A stretch of DNA of 64,000 nt from Priestia endophytica DSM 13796 (GCF_900115845.1 NZ_FOXX01000007.1:62001-126000), one strand, 5' to 3'. Positions 15,351 to 24,574 are shown, numbered from the stretch's first letter. Notes: generated from the letters alone by a model not told the origin. Numbers and translations are program-made.

Positions 15351-16416
15351 GCTGCTCAACTCCTTTTCTCTGTTCTAGAAAGCAAATATAAGCAAATGGT
15401 CGATCATAAATTTGCTCAAGTTCTTTTTCTTGTAAAATTGAAGAAATTTTTCTGCCTGGTTTTGAATTTATATCAATTACAAAAAGGCGACCATCTTTTG
15501 TAAATGCAATATCAATTCCAAGTTCAAAAAGAGGGCCAAAAGCATAATCAAGCGTCTTAGGCAAAGTTTCCACAATATCTTCTAATGCTTTTTGCACAGA
15601 TAGTCTAGTTTTATGGTCATAAAGGTAGAGGCTGTCAATGAAAGACGAAATCTCTCCACCTTGACTTAAATTTGTTAACAGCGTTCCTTTTTTTCCTTTT
15701 CGAATAGCTCTCACACTCTCAATCCAGGTCTCATTCTTTTTCTGTACGAGAAGGCGTATATCAGATGGTGAACCGCTCCATTGCATATTAAGGTATGGTT
15801 GAATAAGATAACTGTCTGTAAGAAGTTTTCCGTATAGCCAACTTATAAACTCATCATGTGCTGAAAAAGAATTCACGTTCACTTTGCCACTATCTTGTGT
15901 ATAAACGTGAATTTTCTCTTGGAGTGTAATAAACAAAATCCCTCTTCCACCGCTTCCACAAAGCGGTTTTAACACAATCTCTCGGTCTGTTTTCAATCTC
16001 TCATATACCTCAGTCGGTGTGTTTGGAAATGTTGTATATGGAATATAAAAAGAGAGGCTTTGATGCTGCTGTAAAGCGCTGAAAACCTCCTTTTTATTTG
16101 GGAGACCATAGCCAAGAAATAATATATCATGTTGATTTTTTAGCATTCTCATGTTTCGTTTAGCTCTCATTGAACTTCTGTCATTTTTATAAAAGCATCT
16201 GTCATAAAGATAAGAGGGGATAGGAAATACGTCTTCAACAAAATCCTGTTCTAAATGGTCATATCGAAGTCCATGAACATTCTTGTCTTCTATCGAATAG
16301 CTGTCAGGCGTAAAGCGATAAAAGGTGATGTTGTGAAGGTGAGCACGTTTAGCAAGCTTATAGGCGTAGTCTTTTTCTTGTTGAAGAGATAATGTGATAA
16401 ACCCTAATGAAGTCAT
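15343..16416 (-). CDS. yheC: YheC-like ATP-grasp spore protein (copy 2)
   Basis: A 357-residue protein, close to the 363 of B. subtilis YheC. The N-terminus MTSLGFITLSLQQEKDYA is typical of YheC rather than the beta-rich YheD start. ATP-grasp motifs: IVLKPLCGSGGRGILF, SDIRLLVQKK, and FELGIDIAFTKDGRLFVIDINSKPG. ATG 16416 lies 8 nt behind AAAGGAG; the upstream in-frame GTG is inside that site. It is second in the four-gene cluster. Its product is expected in the developing spore or coat. Confidence 0.85.
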   Translation of the reverse strand: MTSLGFITLSLQQEKDYAYKLAKRAHLHNITFYRFTPDSYSIEDKNVHGLRYDHLEQDFVEDVFPIPSYLYDRCFYKNDRSSMRAKRNMRMLKNQHDILFLGYGLPNKKEVFSALQQHQSLSFYIPYTTFPNTPTEVYERLKTDREIVLKPLCGSGGRGILFITLQEKIHVYTQDSGKVNVNSFSAHDEFISWLYGKLLTDSYLIQPYLNMQWSGSPSDIRLLVQKKNETWIESVRAIRKGKKGTLLTNLSQGGEISSFIDSLYLYDHKTRLSVQKALEDIVETLPKTLDYAFGPLFELGIDIAFTKDGRLFVIDINSKPGRKISSILQEKELEQIYDRPFAYICFLEQRKGVEQRA

Positions 16417-16433
16417 CGTCTTCACTCCTTTTG

Positions 16434-17762
16434 CTAAAAACCGCTTAACCTGCAGCAGTAGCGCACAAGTGCTTTTGTAGATGGTCTTGTTTGCCCGTTT
16501 TCGGTTAGAAAAAAGCGCTTCGAAGGCTTTGTGTTTACTTCAATAAGCCAAAGCGATCCATCTTCATCAAGTGCTAAATCAAGACCGAATTCTCCATACA
16601 ACCCTTCATTTTGAGCGCAGAGACAGTGACAAATTTCAAGTGAAAGTTCGCGTAAAAGCTCAAGCAGATGTTTCATTTCACGGTGAGAATAAAAGGTTTG
16701 TAAAAGGTCTTTAATCGGCATAAGATCTCCGCCCTGTGAAAGGTTGGAAACAAAGCCGCTTTTTTTAGAAACACGAGCTACCATTGAAGTGATACCCCAT
16801 TTATCTTCTTGTTTTCTATGACACAAGATTCGAAAGTCAAATGGTCGGTTATCCAGCTCTTTTAATGAAAGTGTTTCTTGAAGTAAATAGTTTCTCTTCT
16901 TGAATTTTGGATATAAATTTTTATATAACTTAGTGAAATTATCATATATTTCTCTTTCACCTGTTTCAGCACAATCAACAAGGTATGTGCCGCTTCTTTC
17001 TTGTACTTTAAAAATATTCTTCCCTTGACTTCCATTAATAGGTTTTAAAAATAGAGACCGATGAGCACTAAGAGCGTTCATCAAATCCTCTTTATTTTGA
17101 AGATAATAAGTCATAGGAAGGAAAGGCATTAAATGCTCATATTGTGACAAATGCTCGTGTACAAACCATTTGTCAAGAAAGCGATGATTGAAAAAAGGAA
17201 TGCCTAGGGATAAGATGTCTTCTTCAAATTTTTCAAACTCTGCGCCATTTTCTTTTTTTCGACTATGAACTCTATTGTGTATAACGTTTGGAAGGGGAAC
17301 ATGGTCATATTCAAAATCTCCATCTTTCATTACATAGCCAAAGCATTCTTGACTGTGCCAATGTTTAAACGTAGTCACAAAAAACAACCCACCGATTTCC
17401 CTGCAATAATCGTGCATTTCTTCGCAAAAATCAGATAGAGAAGGCGGAATAGATCCTTCCTTTGTTAAGCTGGTCACAACTGTAATAACAGGACCAAAGA
17501 AAATCTCTTCATTGATAATTTTTATTTGAAGAGAGAGAGAATTAATTGGCAAACGAAGCATTGTAAAAAGGGAAGAAGAGAAATAGACCGTATCTTCTGT
17601 ACTTTCATAAACAGCCACCTGTGCTTTTGCTTTCTGCTTTCCTACGTAAACGTTTGTATAGTTAGATAGCTGCTGTTGTTGTGCAATATGGCTTGGTATC
17701 CAAACCGTATCTTGAAGCTCTTTTGTTGATAATAATTGAATCGCTACAGTTATTGGTTTCAT
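16434..17762 (-). CDS. yheD: YheD-like ATP-grasp spore protein (copy 1)
   Basis: A 442-residue YheD-type protein. The N-terminal region includes VYVGKQKAKAQVAVYESTEDTVYFSS, and the ATP-grasp domain has LFLKPINGSQGKNIF, FDFRILCHRK and GEFGLDLALDEDGSLWLIEVNTKPS. It is the first gene of the four-gene operon, downstream of a sigma-K/E-like promoter. ATG 17762 has GAGG 7 nt upstream. It and copy 3 are both YheD-like, implying duplication of a yheD-yheC unit. Confidence 0.8.
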   Translation of the reverse strand: MKPITVAIQLLSTKELQDTVWIPSHIAQQQQLSNYTNVYVGKQKAKAQVAVYESTEDTVYFSSSLFTMLRLPINSLSLQIKIINEEIFFGPVITVVTSLTKEGSIPPSLSDFCEEMHDYCREIGGLFFVTTFKHWHSQECFGYVMKDGDFEYDHVPLPNVIHNRVHSRKKENGAEFEKFEEDILSLGIPFFNHRFLDKWFVHEHLSQYEHLMPFLPMTYYLQNKEDLMNALSAHRSLFLKPINGSQGKNIFKVQERSGTYLVDCAETGEREIYDNFTKLYKNLYPKFKKRNYLLQETLSLKELDNRPFDFRILCHRKQEDKWGITSMVARVSKKSGFVSNLSQGGDLMPIKDLLQTFYSHREMKHLLELLRELSLEICHCLCAQNEGLYGEFGLDLALDEDGSLWLIEVNTKPSKRFFLTENGQTRPSTKALVRYCCRLSGF

Positions 17763-17803
17763 TGTCAATCCTCATTTAAAAAGAAATTAGGCGAATGTTG
17801 ATA

Positions 17804-17833
17804 TATCGTATGAATAAAACAAACTGTCGGTGA
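17804..17833 (-). promoter_or_regulatory. Sigma-K (or sigma-E) type promoter of the yheC/yheD cluster
   Basis: Minus strand -10 CATACGATA (17812-17804) fits sigma-K CATANNNTA and also sigma-E CATACRAT. An AC lies 17 nt upstream (in CACC), as expected for the sigma-K -35. Mother-cell expression fits the coat-associated family. Confidence 0.5.
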
Positions 17834-17976
17834 GAAGAAGAAAGGAAAAAGGAGCAATTTCCTTTCTTCCTTTCACTGTTTAGTGGGAAAAAACCCTCAA
17901 AGGCTGAAATGTATACAATAGTTTGTTATAGTAGAGAAGGTAAACGAAAGCCTAAACTAAGGTAGGAGGATTTTTT

Positions 17977-18342
17977 ATGTCTAATGTATACGATGTAGCG
18001 TACGAATTAGAAAAAGCAGTACGTGAGAGTGACGATTACAAAAACCTAAAAAAATTATATGATGAAGTGAATGCGGACGAATCAGCAAAACGTCTTTTCG
18101 ATAACTTCCGTAACATGCAACTTGAATTACAACAAAAGCAAATGACTGGCCAAGAAATTTCTGAAGAAGAAGTTCAAAAAGCTCAGCAAACTGTTGCAAT
18201 CATTCAACAGCATGAAGCAATTTCAAAATTAATGGAAGCAGAACAACGCATGAGCGTTCTTGTTCAAGAGCTAAACAAAGTTATTATGAAGCCACTTGAA
18301 GAGCTTTATGGTAATCCAGAAGAGTCAAATTCTGTTCAATAA
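17977..18342 (+). CDS. yheA: YheA, YlbF/YmcA-family protein
   Basis: A 121-residue, almost entirely helical protein of the YlbF/YheA family (UPF0342), starting [21 protein letters not shown] with the central [17 protein letters not shown]. Relatives YlbF and YmcA act with YaaT on RNase Y and competence/sporulation; YheA itself has no assigned role. A strong site, AGGAGG, precedes the ATG. It is a single gene ending in its own terminator, divergent from the yheC/yheD cluster as in B. subtilis. Confidence 0.9.
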   Translation: MSNVYDVAYELEKAVRESDDYKNLKKLYDEVNADESAKRLFDNFRNMQLELQQKQMTGQEISEEEVQKAQQTVAIIQQHEAISKLMEAEQRMSVLVQELNKVIMKPLEELYGNPEESNSVQ

Positions 18343-18344
18343 TA

Positions 18345-18380
18345 GAAAAGAGGAGTCGCAGGAGCGGCTCCTCTTTTCTT
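18345..18380 (+). terminator. Terminator of yheA
   Basis: Inverted repeat AAAAGAGGAG... / ...GGCTCCTCTTTT immediately after the stop codon, followed by T residues. Confidence 0.8.
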
Positions 18381-18463
18381 ATGAAGCATAAACACGCCAT
18401 ATACATCATATTCATTACTAATCAGTAAGCAAGCAGACACCGAGGAAAGAAGGAGATGTAGTG

Positions 18464-19336
18464 ATGTATCGCTTATTAGCATTGAATATTGATGGAACGA
18501 TTTTGAACAATCAAGGACGTTTGACAAAGGAAACTAAAGAAGCTATTGATTATGTTAAGGATAAAGGAGTCTACGTAACAGTTGTGACAAATCGTCATTT
18601 TTCATCCGCTAAAAAAATCGCTAAAACATTGCGTCTTCATAAAAATCAACTTATAACTCACAGTGGAGCATTCATTGCTTCAAATGTCGATAAACCAGCA
18701 TACGAGCGGAGAATATCCGAAAATAAAACGTTTAACCTTGTTCAAGTGCTTGAAAACTTTGATTGCCATACGAGAATTTTACATGAGAAATTTTCACTCG
18801 GAAACCGAGTGAAAATTCACAATCAAGTGATGGCAAAGGCTGTATTAAAAAGTAATGAACCACTTTTTTATCCTATTCAATTTGTAGAATCACTAGGAGA
18901 AACACTTCGAGACAATCCAGTTTCCGCACCTAAAATCGAGCTTTATTTTCAAAGTCAGTATGAAAAAGAACAGGCAGAGCGTACGATTGCGTCGGCTTTT
19001 GATATTGAATGGATTTCATATCCAAATGAGCCTCGAGCATATATAGTTGAGAAAGGGACTTCAAAAGAACATGGGGTCTATCATGTTGCAACACAGCTAG
19101 GCATCTCGCTTGAAGAAGTTGTGGCAATTGGAAACTGCTATGATGATCTCGGTCTGGTAGAGTCTGTTGGTCTCGGAGTAGCAATGGGGAATGCACCAGA
19201 TAAAGTAAAAAAAGCTGCAGGGTGGGTAACGCGTTCAAATAATGAAAATGGAGTTGCTTATATGGTAAAAGAATTGTTCCGTAAGCAGCACCGTATCGGC
19301 TATCTAGAGAAGATTGGTTCTCTTGATAAGCATTGA
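18464..19336 (+). CDS. yhaX: HAD-superfamily (Cof-type) protein YhaX
   Basis: A 290-residue Cof-like HAD protein. Motif I reads LLALNIDGTIL: the nucleophilic first Asp of D-x-D is Asn, so phosphatase activity is doubtful. Motif IV, VVAIGNCYDDLGLVESVGLGVAMGNA, is nearly intact, but GD is replaced by GN. B. subtilis YhaX, sporulation-controlled, has a similar altered motif I. The start is ATG 18464, 8 nt behind AGGAG; an in-frame GTG immediately precedes it. It lies upstream of hemZ with its own terminator. Confidence 0.85.
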   Translation: MYRLLALNIDGTILNNQGRLTKETKEAIDYVKDKGVYVTVVTNRHFSSAKKIAKTLRLHKNQLITHSGAFIASNVDKPAYERRISENKTFNLVQVLENFDCHTRILHEKFSLGNRVKIHNQVMAKAVLKSNEPLFYPIQFVESLGETLRDNPVSAPKIELYFQSQYEKEQAERTIASAFDIEWISYPNEPRAYIVEKGTSKEHGVYHVATQLGISLEEVVAIGNCYDDLGLVESVGLGVAMGNAPDKVKKAAGWVTRSNNENGVAYMVKELFRKQHRIGYLEKIGSLDKH

Positions 19337-19385
19337 CCTTTCATAACTCTTTCGCTAAACTGAAAGAAGCTTAATAAAGAGAGCA

Positions 19386-19413
19386 GAAGTGGTGCATATT
19401 GTACCACTTTTTT
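19386..19413 (+). terminator. Terminator of yhaX
   Basis: AAGTGGT / ACCACTT hairpin followed by TTTTTTC, between yhaX and hemZ. Confidence 0.8.
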
Positions 19414-19438
19414 CTATCTATAATGAAAGGTGATTACT

Positions 19439-20938
19439 TTGAACATTTTAATTAAAGGCCTTGATGATGAGCGTTTTGTGCGTCCTTTGCAACTTATTAG
19501 CGACTTGTTTTTCGAAGAAAGTTTTGTAACATTTGAAGAAGAAAAAGAAGCTGAGTACAAGATTCTTTTTGCCATTAAAACAGATGACAAAGTGAGCGTA
19601 GAAGGAACAATTTCTGAAAGTGGAAATGAAAAAACTTTTTCTGCTTCTTTTGAAAATAAATTTGAAGAAGAAAGCGAAAAAGAGCGTTTTAAAATTGTAA
19701 AACGAACTGTTTCTTACGTTTATTTAATGCTTTTGCAGCATATTACGGAAATTGAACAGCCATGGGGAATTTTAACAGGGATTCGTCCAACAAAACTTTT
19801 ACATAACAAGCTTCGAGAAGGGATGACAAAAGAACAGGCACATGAAGAGCTAAGACGAGACTATCTCATCACAGATGAAAAAATTCAGCTTATGCAACGT
19901 ATTGTTGATCGTCAGCTATCTATTGTGCCTGATTTATATGAATTAAAAAAGGAAGTAAGTATTTATATTGGTATTCCGTTTTGCCCAACAAAGTGTGCCT
20001 ACTGTACGTTTCCGGCGTATGCGATTAACGGCCGTCAAGGATCTGTTGATTCATTTTTAGGAGGTCTTCATTATGAGATGAGAAAAGTGGGCGCATGGCT
20101 TACAGAGCAGAATATTCCCATTACAACCATTTATTATGGTGGAGGAACACCAACGAGTATTACAGCTCTTGAGATGGACATGCTTTATGAAGAAATGTAC
20201 GAAGCGTTCCCAAACTTAAAATCTGTTCGTGAAGTAACTGTTGAAGCAGGAAGACCTGATACTATTTCAGAAGATAAGCTCGATGTGTTAAATAAATGGA
20301 ATATTGACCGAATTAGTATTAACCCACAGTCATATACACAAGAGACGTTGAAAGCAATTGGACGTCATCATACAGTAGAAGAGACAATTGATAAGTTTCA
20401 CCTTGCTCGCTCATTAGGAATGAAAAATATCAACATGGATTTAATTATTGGGCTTCCTGGAGAAGGTACAGCAGAGTTTCAACATACACTCGAGGAAACT
20501 AAAAAGCTTTTACCTGAATCTCTTACCGTTCACACACTATCGTTTAAAAGAGCTTCTGAAATGACCAAGAACAAGCAGCGCTATAGAGTAGCGGATCGAG
20601 ATGAAATTACTGAGATGATGAAAATGGCAGAAAACTGGACAAACGAAAATGGATATGAGCCATATTACCTTTATCGTCAAAAAAATATTTTAGGAAATTT
20701 AGAAAACGTAGGCTATGCATTTAAAGGACAGGAAAGCATTTATAATATTATGATCATGGAAGAACAGCAGTCCATTATCGGCCTTGGCTGTGGGGCATCA
20801 AGTAAATTCGTTGATCCTACTACAGGGAAAATTACAAGGTTTGCAAACCCAAAAGATCCAAAATCATATAATGACAGCTATGCGCATTATACAGACGAAA
20901 AAATTCGTTTGCTTCACGAACTCTTTGATAGAAAATAA
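19439..20938 (+). CDS. hemZ: Radical SAM coproporphyrinogen dehydrogenase-like HemZ
   Basis: A 499-residue radical SAM protein of the HemN/HemZ family. The [4Fe-4S] motif is C-x3-C-x2-C in IPFCPTKCAYCTFPAY, preceded by about 170 residues of HemZ-specific N-terminal sequence (EQPWGILTGIRPTKLLH). HemZ proteins support oxygen-independent coproporphyrinogen III oxidation in Bacillus. TTG 19439 is chosen, 7 nt after GAAAGGTG; the earlier in-frame GTG overlaps that site. A terminator follows. Confidence 0.9.
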   Translation: MNILIKGLDDERFVRPLQLISDLFFEESFVTFEEEKEAEYKILFAIKTDDKVSVEGTISESGNEKTFSASFENKFEEESEKERFKIVKRTVSYVYLMLLQHITEIEQPWGILTGIRPTKLLHNKLREGMTKEQAHEELRRDYLITDEKIQLMQRIVDRQLSIVPDLYELKKEVSIYIGIPFCPTKCAYCTFPAYAINGRQGSVDSFLGGLHYEMRKVGAWLTEQNIPITTIYYGGGTPTSITALEMDMLYEEMYEAFPNLKSVREVTVEAGRPDTISEDKLDVLNKWNIDRISINPQSYTQETLKAIGRHHTVEETIDKFHLARSLGMKNINMDLIIGLPGEGTAEFQHTLEETKKLLPESLTVHTLSFKRASEMTKNKQRYRVADRDEITEMMKMAENWTNENGYEPYYLYRQKNILGNLENVGYAFKGQESIYNIMIMEEQQSIIGLGCGASSKFVDPTTGKITRFANPKDPKSYNDSYAHYTDEKIRLLHELFDRK

Positions 20939-20972
20939 GAAAAGTCCCTTCTTTATATGAGGGACTTTTTTA
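20939..20972. terminator. Terminator between hemZ and the YhzD-like gene
   Basis: AAGTCCCT / AGGGACTT stem with a T-run on the plus strand and an A-rich opposite side. It lies between converging genes. Confidence 0.75.
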
Positions 20973-21155
20973 GCGATTAAATAGCACAAGTTTACCAAGG
21001 GATGAAACACATCTGTATGTTTTATGCTGATAGTTCATGTCTTGAAGACGTAGGACTCCTATTTTCTTCGCCTCTTTTTCATTTTCTGCTTCAAAGGTTT
21101 CATCAAGAATCTTCTCACCAGAAGACTCATAAACGGTTAGCGTATAGGCTTTCAT
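20970..21155 (-). CDS. YhzD-like small protein
   Basis: A 61-residue protein: two beta strands (KAYTLTVYESSGEKILDETF), an acidic helix (ENEKEAKKIGVLRLQ) and a C-terminal CVSSLGKLVLF. Length and pattern fit the YhzD-like family, whose role is unknown; I place it there from memory, not from a search. The ribosome binding site AAAGGAGGAA is strong. It converges with hemZ. Confidence 0.6.
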   Translation of the reverse strand: MKAYTLTVYESSGEKILDETFEAENEKEAKKIGVLRLQDMNYQHKTYRCVSSLGKLVLFNR

Positions 21156-21417
21156 AACATTCCTCCTTTTTTCTTATGTATGTATTTTTACTTCCCGATA
21201 TGACGGTATTGTTAAACTACCTGAAATAAGAGAGAAATGAAAAAATGGCTTATTTTTATTTTTATTTTTAAAAAAGCTTTATTATTATTGTGGAAAATTT
21301 TTATTCAACATGAAAGTTTAGAGGAACAATGCTAAAATGAAAGAAGATTTCTATTCGTTACCAGTTTCGATTATAGTAGAAGTGAAGGGAAAAGAATAAA
21401 GAAAGAAGGGGAATATT

Positions 21418-22392
21418 ATGCAAACATCTCGCTTATTGGATATTGATAAATCAACAAAAGGATTTGAGGGCTATGCACTTGTAAAAAATGCTTGGGATGC
21501 CACAAGTTCAAATGGTTCGCCTTATTTCAATATTACGCTTACGCAAAAAACGAAAACGATGGACTGCAAGCTCTGGGAAAATAAGTTTGCAGGGAAAAGT
21601 ATCGAAGAACTTAAAGCTCTATTTGTACCAGGGAAAATGGTCTATGTAAAAGGAAGCGTATCTGAATTTAGAGGAAATTTACAGATGGCGATTACGAATT
21701 TTAGAAAAGCAGAAGAAACTGAAGTAAATATAGGAGAATTTATTGAAACAGCTCCTGAATCATTGGAAGATTTGCAAAATGAATATGAAGCATTTTTAGC
21801 AGAAATCCATCATCCTGTGATCCGAACGCTTTGTACAGATCTTTATGAAGAAAATAAACAGCGCTTTCTTAACTTTCCAGCTGCAACGTCTCTTCATCAT
21901 AGTTTTGTTGGAGGCCTTCTTTATCATACTGTTTCAATGCTTCGTCTTGGAAAAAGTATTGCCTCACAATATCCACAAGTAGATAAAGATATTTTATATG
22001 CCGGCATTGCGCTTCATGATTTAGGAAAAGTTGTTGAACTTTCAGATGCTGTTGCTCCGCAGTATACTTTAACAGGTAACTTCCTTGGCCACATTACAAT
22101 TGTAGCCATCTTGATTGATCGTAAGCTACAGGAGTTAAAGGCTCAAGGAGAAATCACAAAAGAAGATGCTCAAAAAGTAATTGAGCTTCAGCACGTAGTA
22201 TTAGCTCACCACGGCAAGCTTGAATATGGTTCACCTGTTCTAGCACATACGTTAGAAGCAGAAATTATTCACCAAATTGATATGATGGATAGCCGGATTA
22301 ATATGATTATTCATGGTTTGCATGATAAGCAAGAAGGCGAGATACATAAAATACATCCGATTGGTAATTATTATAAACCTTTTTCATCTTAA
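21418..22392 (+). CDS. yhaM: 3'-5' exoribonuclease YhaM
   Basis: A 324-residue protein: an N-terminal OB-fold nucleic-acid-binding domain (about 12-105: YALVKNAWDATSSNGSPYF, CKLWEN, VYVKGSVSEFRGNLQM) and an HD domain with HHSFVGGLLYH and the metal-binding His200-Asp201 in ALHDLGK. YhaM trims RNA and DNA 3' ends. It lies upstream of yhaL and prsA as in B. subtilis. Confidence 0.92.
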   Translation: MQTSRLLDIDKSTKGFEGYALVKNAWDATSSNGSPYFNITLTQKTKTMDCKLWENKFAGKSIEELKALFVPGKMVYVKGSVSEFRGNLQMAITNFRKAEETEVNIGEFIETAPESLEDLQNEYEAFLAEIHHPVIRTLCTDLYEENKQRFLNFPAATSLHHSFVGGLLYHTVSMLRLGKSIASQYPQVDKDILYAGIALHDLGKVVELSDAVAPQYTLTGNFLGHITIVAILIDRKLQELKAQGEITKEDAQKVIELQHVVLAHHGKLEYGSPVLAHTLEAEIIHQIDMMDSRINMIIHGLHDKQEGEIHKIHPIGNYYKPFSS

Positions 22393-22491
22393 AACTAATC
22401 TTCCTGTGTCATATTTATGGACAATAGTACATATATGACTAGTAGCAGAGATTTTAGAAAAAGAACTGCTAAACAGGGCAGGAGGGATAAG

Positions 22492-22680
22492 ATGATCTCA
22501 TTACCATTTTGGATTTATATTGTTGTAGCTGGTATTTTCTTTAGTGGCTTTATGGCAATAAGAGCAGCTCGAAAAGATCACGAACAAGAGCAAGGATTTA
22601 TTGCTCAAGAAGGCGAAGCATATATGGAAAGATTGAAGGAAGAAAAAGAAAGAAGAAAAACAATTTCATCATCAAGCTAA
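22492..22680 (+). CDS. yhaL: Sporulation protein YhaL
   Basis: A 62-residue protein with one N-terminal membrane segment (FWIYIVVAGIFFSGFMAI, about 5-22), then a charged helical tail rich in Glu/Lys and a serine-rich end. This is the layout of the YhaL sporulation family. Start 22492 is chosen behind GGAGGG; the frame is open upstream but without a site. It lies between yhaM and prsA, and its terminator is shared with prsA. Confidence 0.8.
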   Translation: MISLPFWIYIVVAGIFFSGFMAIRAARKDHEQEQGFIAQEGEAYMERLKEEKERRKTISSSS

Positions 22681-22713
22681 AAAGGATGAGCAATTATGCT
22701 CATCCTTTTTTGT
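22679..22713. terminator. Bidirectional terminator between yhaL and prsA
   Basis: AAAAAGGATGAGC / GCTCATCCTTTTTT stem with short loop, between converging genes. Confidence 0.85.
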
Positions 22714-22723
22714 CAATAAAATA

Positions 22724-23602
22724 TTATTTTTCACTTTCTTTAGAAGAGCTGTCTTCTAGATTAATTGCATCTTGTAAATCTTTGTCTTTCACTTCGACAT
22801 TTTCTTCTTTTAGAATTTTGTTCACCGCATTTTCCATATCGTTTTCATCGATTTTAGAAAGTTTGACCTCTTGTTCAAGTTCATCTTTCATTTTATCAAA
22901 AGAAGGCACTTCTTTTTTATCGGTCAATTTAATAATGTGGTAGCCATATTGAGTTTTTACAGGATCGCTAATTTCGCCTACTTTTAATTTTTGGGCTGCT
23001 TCTTCAAATTCAGCTACCATCTGTCCTGACTTAAAGTAGCCTAAATCACCACCACTTTGAGCAGAACCATCTTGAGAATATTCTTTTGCAAGCTTAGCAA
23101 AATCTTCTCCATCTTTTAGTTTCTTCTCTACTTCTTGTGCTGTTTTTTCATCTTTAACAAGGATATGACTTGCCTTAAGTTCAGGCTTTTTCGCTTTATA
23201 AGCTTCTTTTAGTTCCTTATCTGATACTTTAATGTCTGCTGTTGCAGCTTTCTTACGTAGTAAGTTAATTTTAACCGCATTTCTAAATGTCTTCTCACCA
23301 TTTTCAGACATAGCTGTTTCAACTGATTGAGCACCATACGAATCTTTTAACGTCTCAATTTCATTGTCAATTTCTTTTTTCGACACTTTGAATTTTGAAC
23401 TTAATACTTTTTCATCGACAAGTTCGCGGATTGCTTGATCTCCAACTTGATCTTTCATCATTTCATAAAGATCGTTTTGTGTTATATTTCCAGCATCTGT
23501 TTCAACAATTGTTTTGGAATCTGCGGAGTTTCCGTCATTGCTACATGCTGCTAATCCTAAAATTGTGGCTGCCGCTGTGAGCGCAACAAAACTTTTCTTC
23601 AT
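22724..23602 (-). CDS. prsA: Foldase lipoprotein PrsA (parvulin-type PPIase)
   Basis: A 292-residue lipoprotein. The signal peptide ends in the lipobox LAAC (lipidated Cys20). A helical N-domain is followed by a parvulin peptidyl-prolyl isomerase domain, about 130-225 ([41 protein letters not shown]), and a charged C-terminal tail. It sits on the outer face of the membrane and folds exported proteins. The start is ATG 23602; upstream in-frame codons overlap the ribosome binding site GTGGGAG. Confidence 0.93.
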   Translation of the reverse strand: MKKSFVALTAAATILGLAACSNDGNSADSKTIVETDAGNITQNDLYEMMKDQVGDQAIRELVDEKVLSSKFKVSKKEIDNEIETLKDSYGAQSVETAMSENGEKTFRNAVKINLLRKKAATADIKVSDKELKEAYKAKKPELKASHILVKDEKTAQEVEKKLKDGEDFAKLAKEYSQDGSAQSGGDLGYFKSGQMVAEFEEAAQKLKVGEISDPVKTQYGYHIIKLTDKKEVPSFDKMKDELEQEVKLSKIDENDMENAVNKILKEENVEVKDKDLQDAINLEDSSSKESEK

Positions 23603-23840
23603 AAAATTATACACTCCCACTTTTTGATTTTATTTACAGTATGTCCAAAATATATATCCATTTTCTCATTGTATCGAAAGAAAATAAAAAAGAAAAGAAA
23701 AAGTGAAATCTTTTGTAAGTATATCCATTTAATGGATATTAAGTCCTTTGGAGAAAATAAGTGAAAATAGCTAAAATGCCCATCCCGCTTTTTTTTTTCA
23801 TGCATAGAATACAGTATTAGCAAGCAAAGGAGGTGCTGTT

Positions 23841-23924
23841 ATGGGTAACGCATATGGAAGTGGTTTTGCGTTAATTGTAGTATTGTTCATCCTTTTAATC
23901 ATCGTTGGTGCTGCTTGGTTCTAA
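23841..23924 (+). CDS. YjcZ-family (SscA-like) small spore protein, 27 aa
   Basis: A 27-residue hydrophobic peptide beginning MGNAYGSGFALIVV and ending in GAAWF. This is the composition of YjcZ/SscA-type Bacillus sporulation peptides. A very strong site, AAAGGAGGTG, lies 8 nt upstream, and a hairpin terminator follows at once. A possible sigma-K/E -10 element CATAGAATA lies at 23803-23811. It is too short for routine ORF calling. Confidence 0.8.
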   Translation: MGNAYGSGFALIVVLFILLIIVGAAWF

Positions 23925-23950
23925 AATATTATAATGTAATATAATTATTT

Positions 23951-23975
23951 GTCCTCTCTTATCCGAGAGGACTTT
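23951..23975 (+). terminator. Terminator of the YjcZ-family gene
   Basis: GTCCTCTC / GAGAGGAC (23951-23958 and 23965-23972), loop TTATCC, then TTT. Confidence 0.75.
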
Positions 23976-23986
23976 CCCTAAAAGAA

Positions 23987-24040
23987 GAAAAAACGCATAA
24001 AAGGAGCTGCATTTCTGCACCTTCTTTTATGCGTTTTTTC
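23987..24040 (-). terminator. Extended terminator of the 59-aa membrane gene
   Basis: A 16-bp outer stem GAAAAAACGCATAAAA / TTTTATGCGTTTTTTC encloses a smaller TGCA hairpin. It lies after the minus-strand gene, with a U-run on that strand. Confidence 0.7.
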
Positions 24041-24047
24041 TCGTAAA

Positions 24048-24227
24048 CTATGTGTATAACAGTTCAACATATGACGAGACAAGTAGAATAGTGATCATCA
24101 CATTAATGAAGCGAAACACTTTAGGCTGACGCTCTGCTGGAATTTCTTTTTGAATACAGAGCGAGTTCGTGAGCGCATTAATGTAGAATAAGATAATCAC
24201 TGCGAAAACGATAAAAATCGTACCCAT
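24048..24227 (-). CDS. Small two-helix membrane protein (unknown)
   Basis: A 59-residue protein with two hydrophobic segments (about 2-20 and 37-57) separated by a polar loop containing KEIPAERQPKVFRF. ATG 24227 is chosen, with GGGGGA upstream; the longer frame begins at a TTG inside that region. I do not recognise the family. It has a dedicated terminator, which supports a real gene. Confidence 0.6.
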   Translation of the reverse strand: MGTIFIVFAVIILFYINALTNSLCIQKEIPAERQPKVFRFINVMITILLVSSYVELLYT

Positions 24228-24574
24228 TTTCAAACATTCCCCCAAACCAAAGTTAAAAGCCTATATTAAAACTAATAGCATTGTTCGTAAAGCTTTTTTT
24301 ATATATGCTAGCCGTATAATCATCCTTTTCTATCTTAACACTGTTAAGGAGTTTACAAAAGTTATCAGATTACAAAACTAGGATATCTTTATAATATACC
24401 CTCTTTAGAATTGTCTTGAACAGTTAAATCCTTTACTATAAAAGAGAGCACATAAATCGTAAGTTAGCTAGTACATAAAGCGCTTGAAGATTAAAAGGAA
24501 TGCTGTAAAATAAAGGTATGAAATAAACGGAGTTAGCTTTACATATCGTCTCAATTTGTCAAAGGAGCAGGGGT
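24228..24574. other. Intergenic stretch with yhaI promoter
   Basis: 347 AT-rich bases between the divergent small membrane gene and yhaI. Apart from the yhaI promoter at 24484-24511, I see no gene or structured element. Confidence 0.5.
24484..24511 (+). promoter_or_regulatory. Candidate sigma-A promoter of yhaI
   Basis: TTGAAG (24484-24489), a 16-nt spacer and TAAAAT (24506-24511), 63 nt before the start codon. Confidence 0.55.

Noticed and set aside
17838-17872. Hairpin with AAGAAAGGAAA / TTTCCTTTCTT arms between yheA and the yheC/yheD cluster
   Set aside because: It lies upstream of both divergent genes and has no T-run; no role could be assigned.
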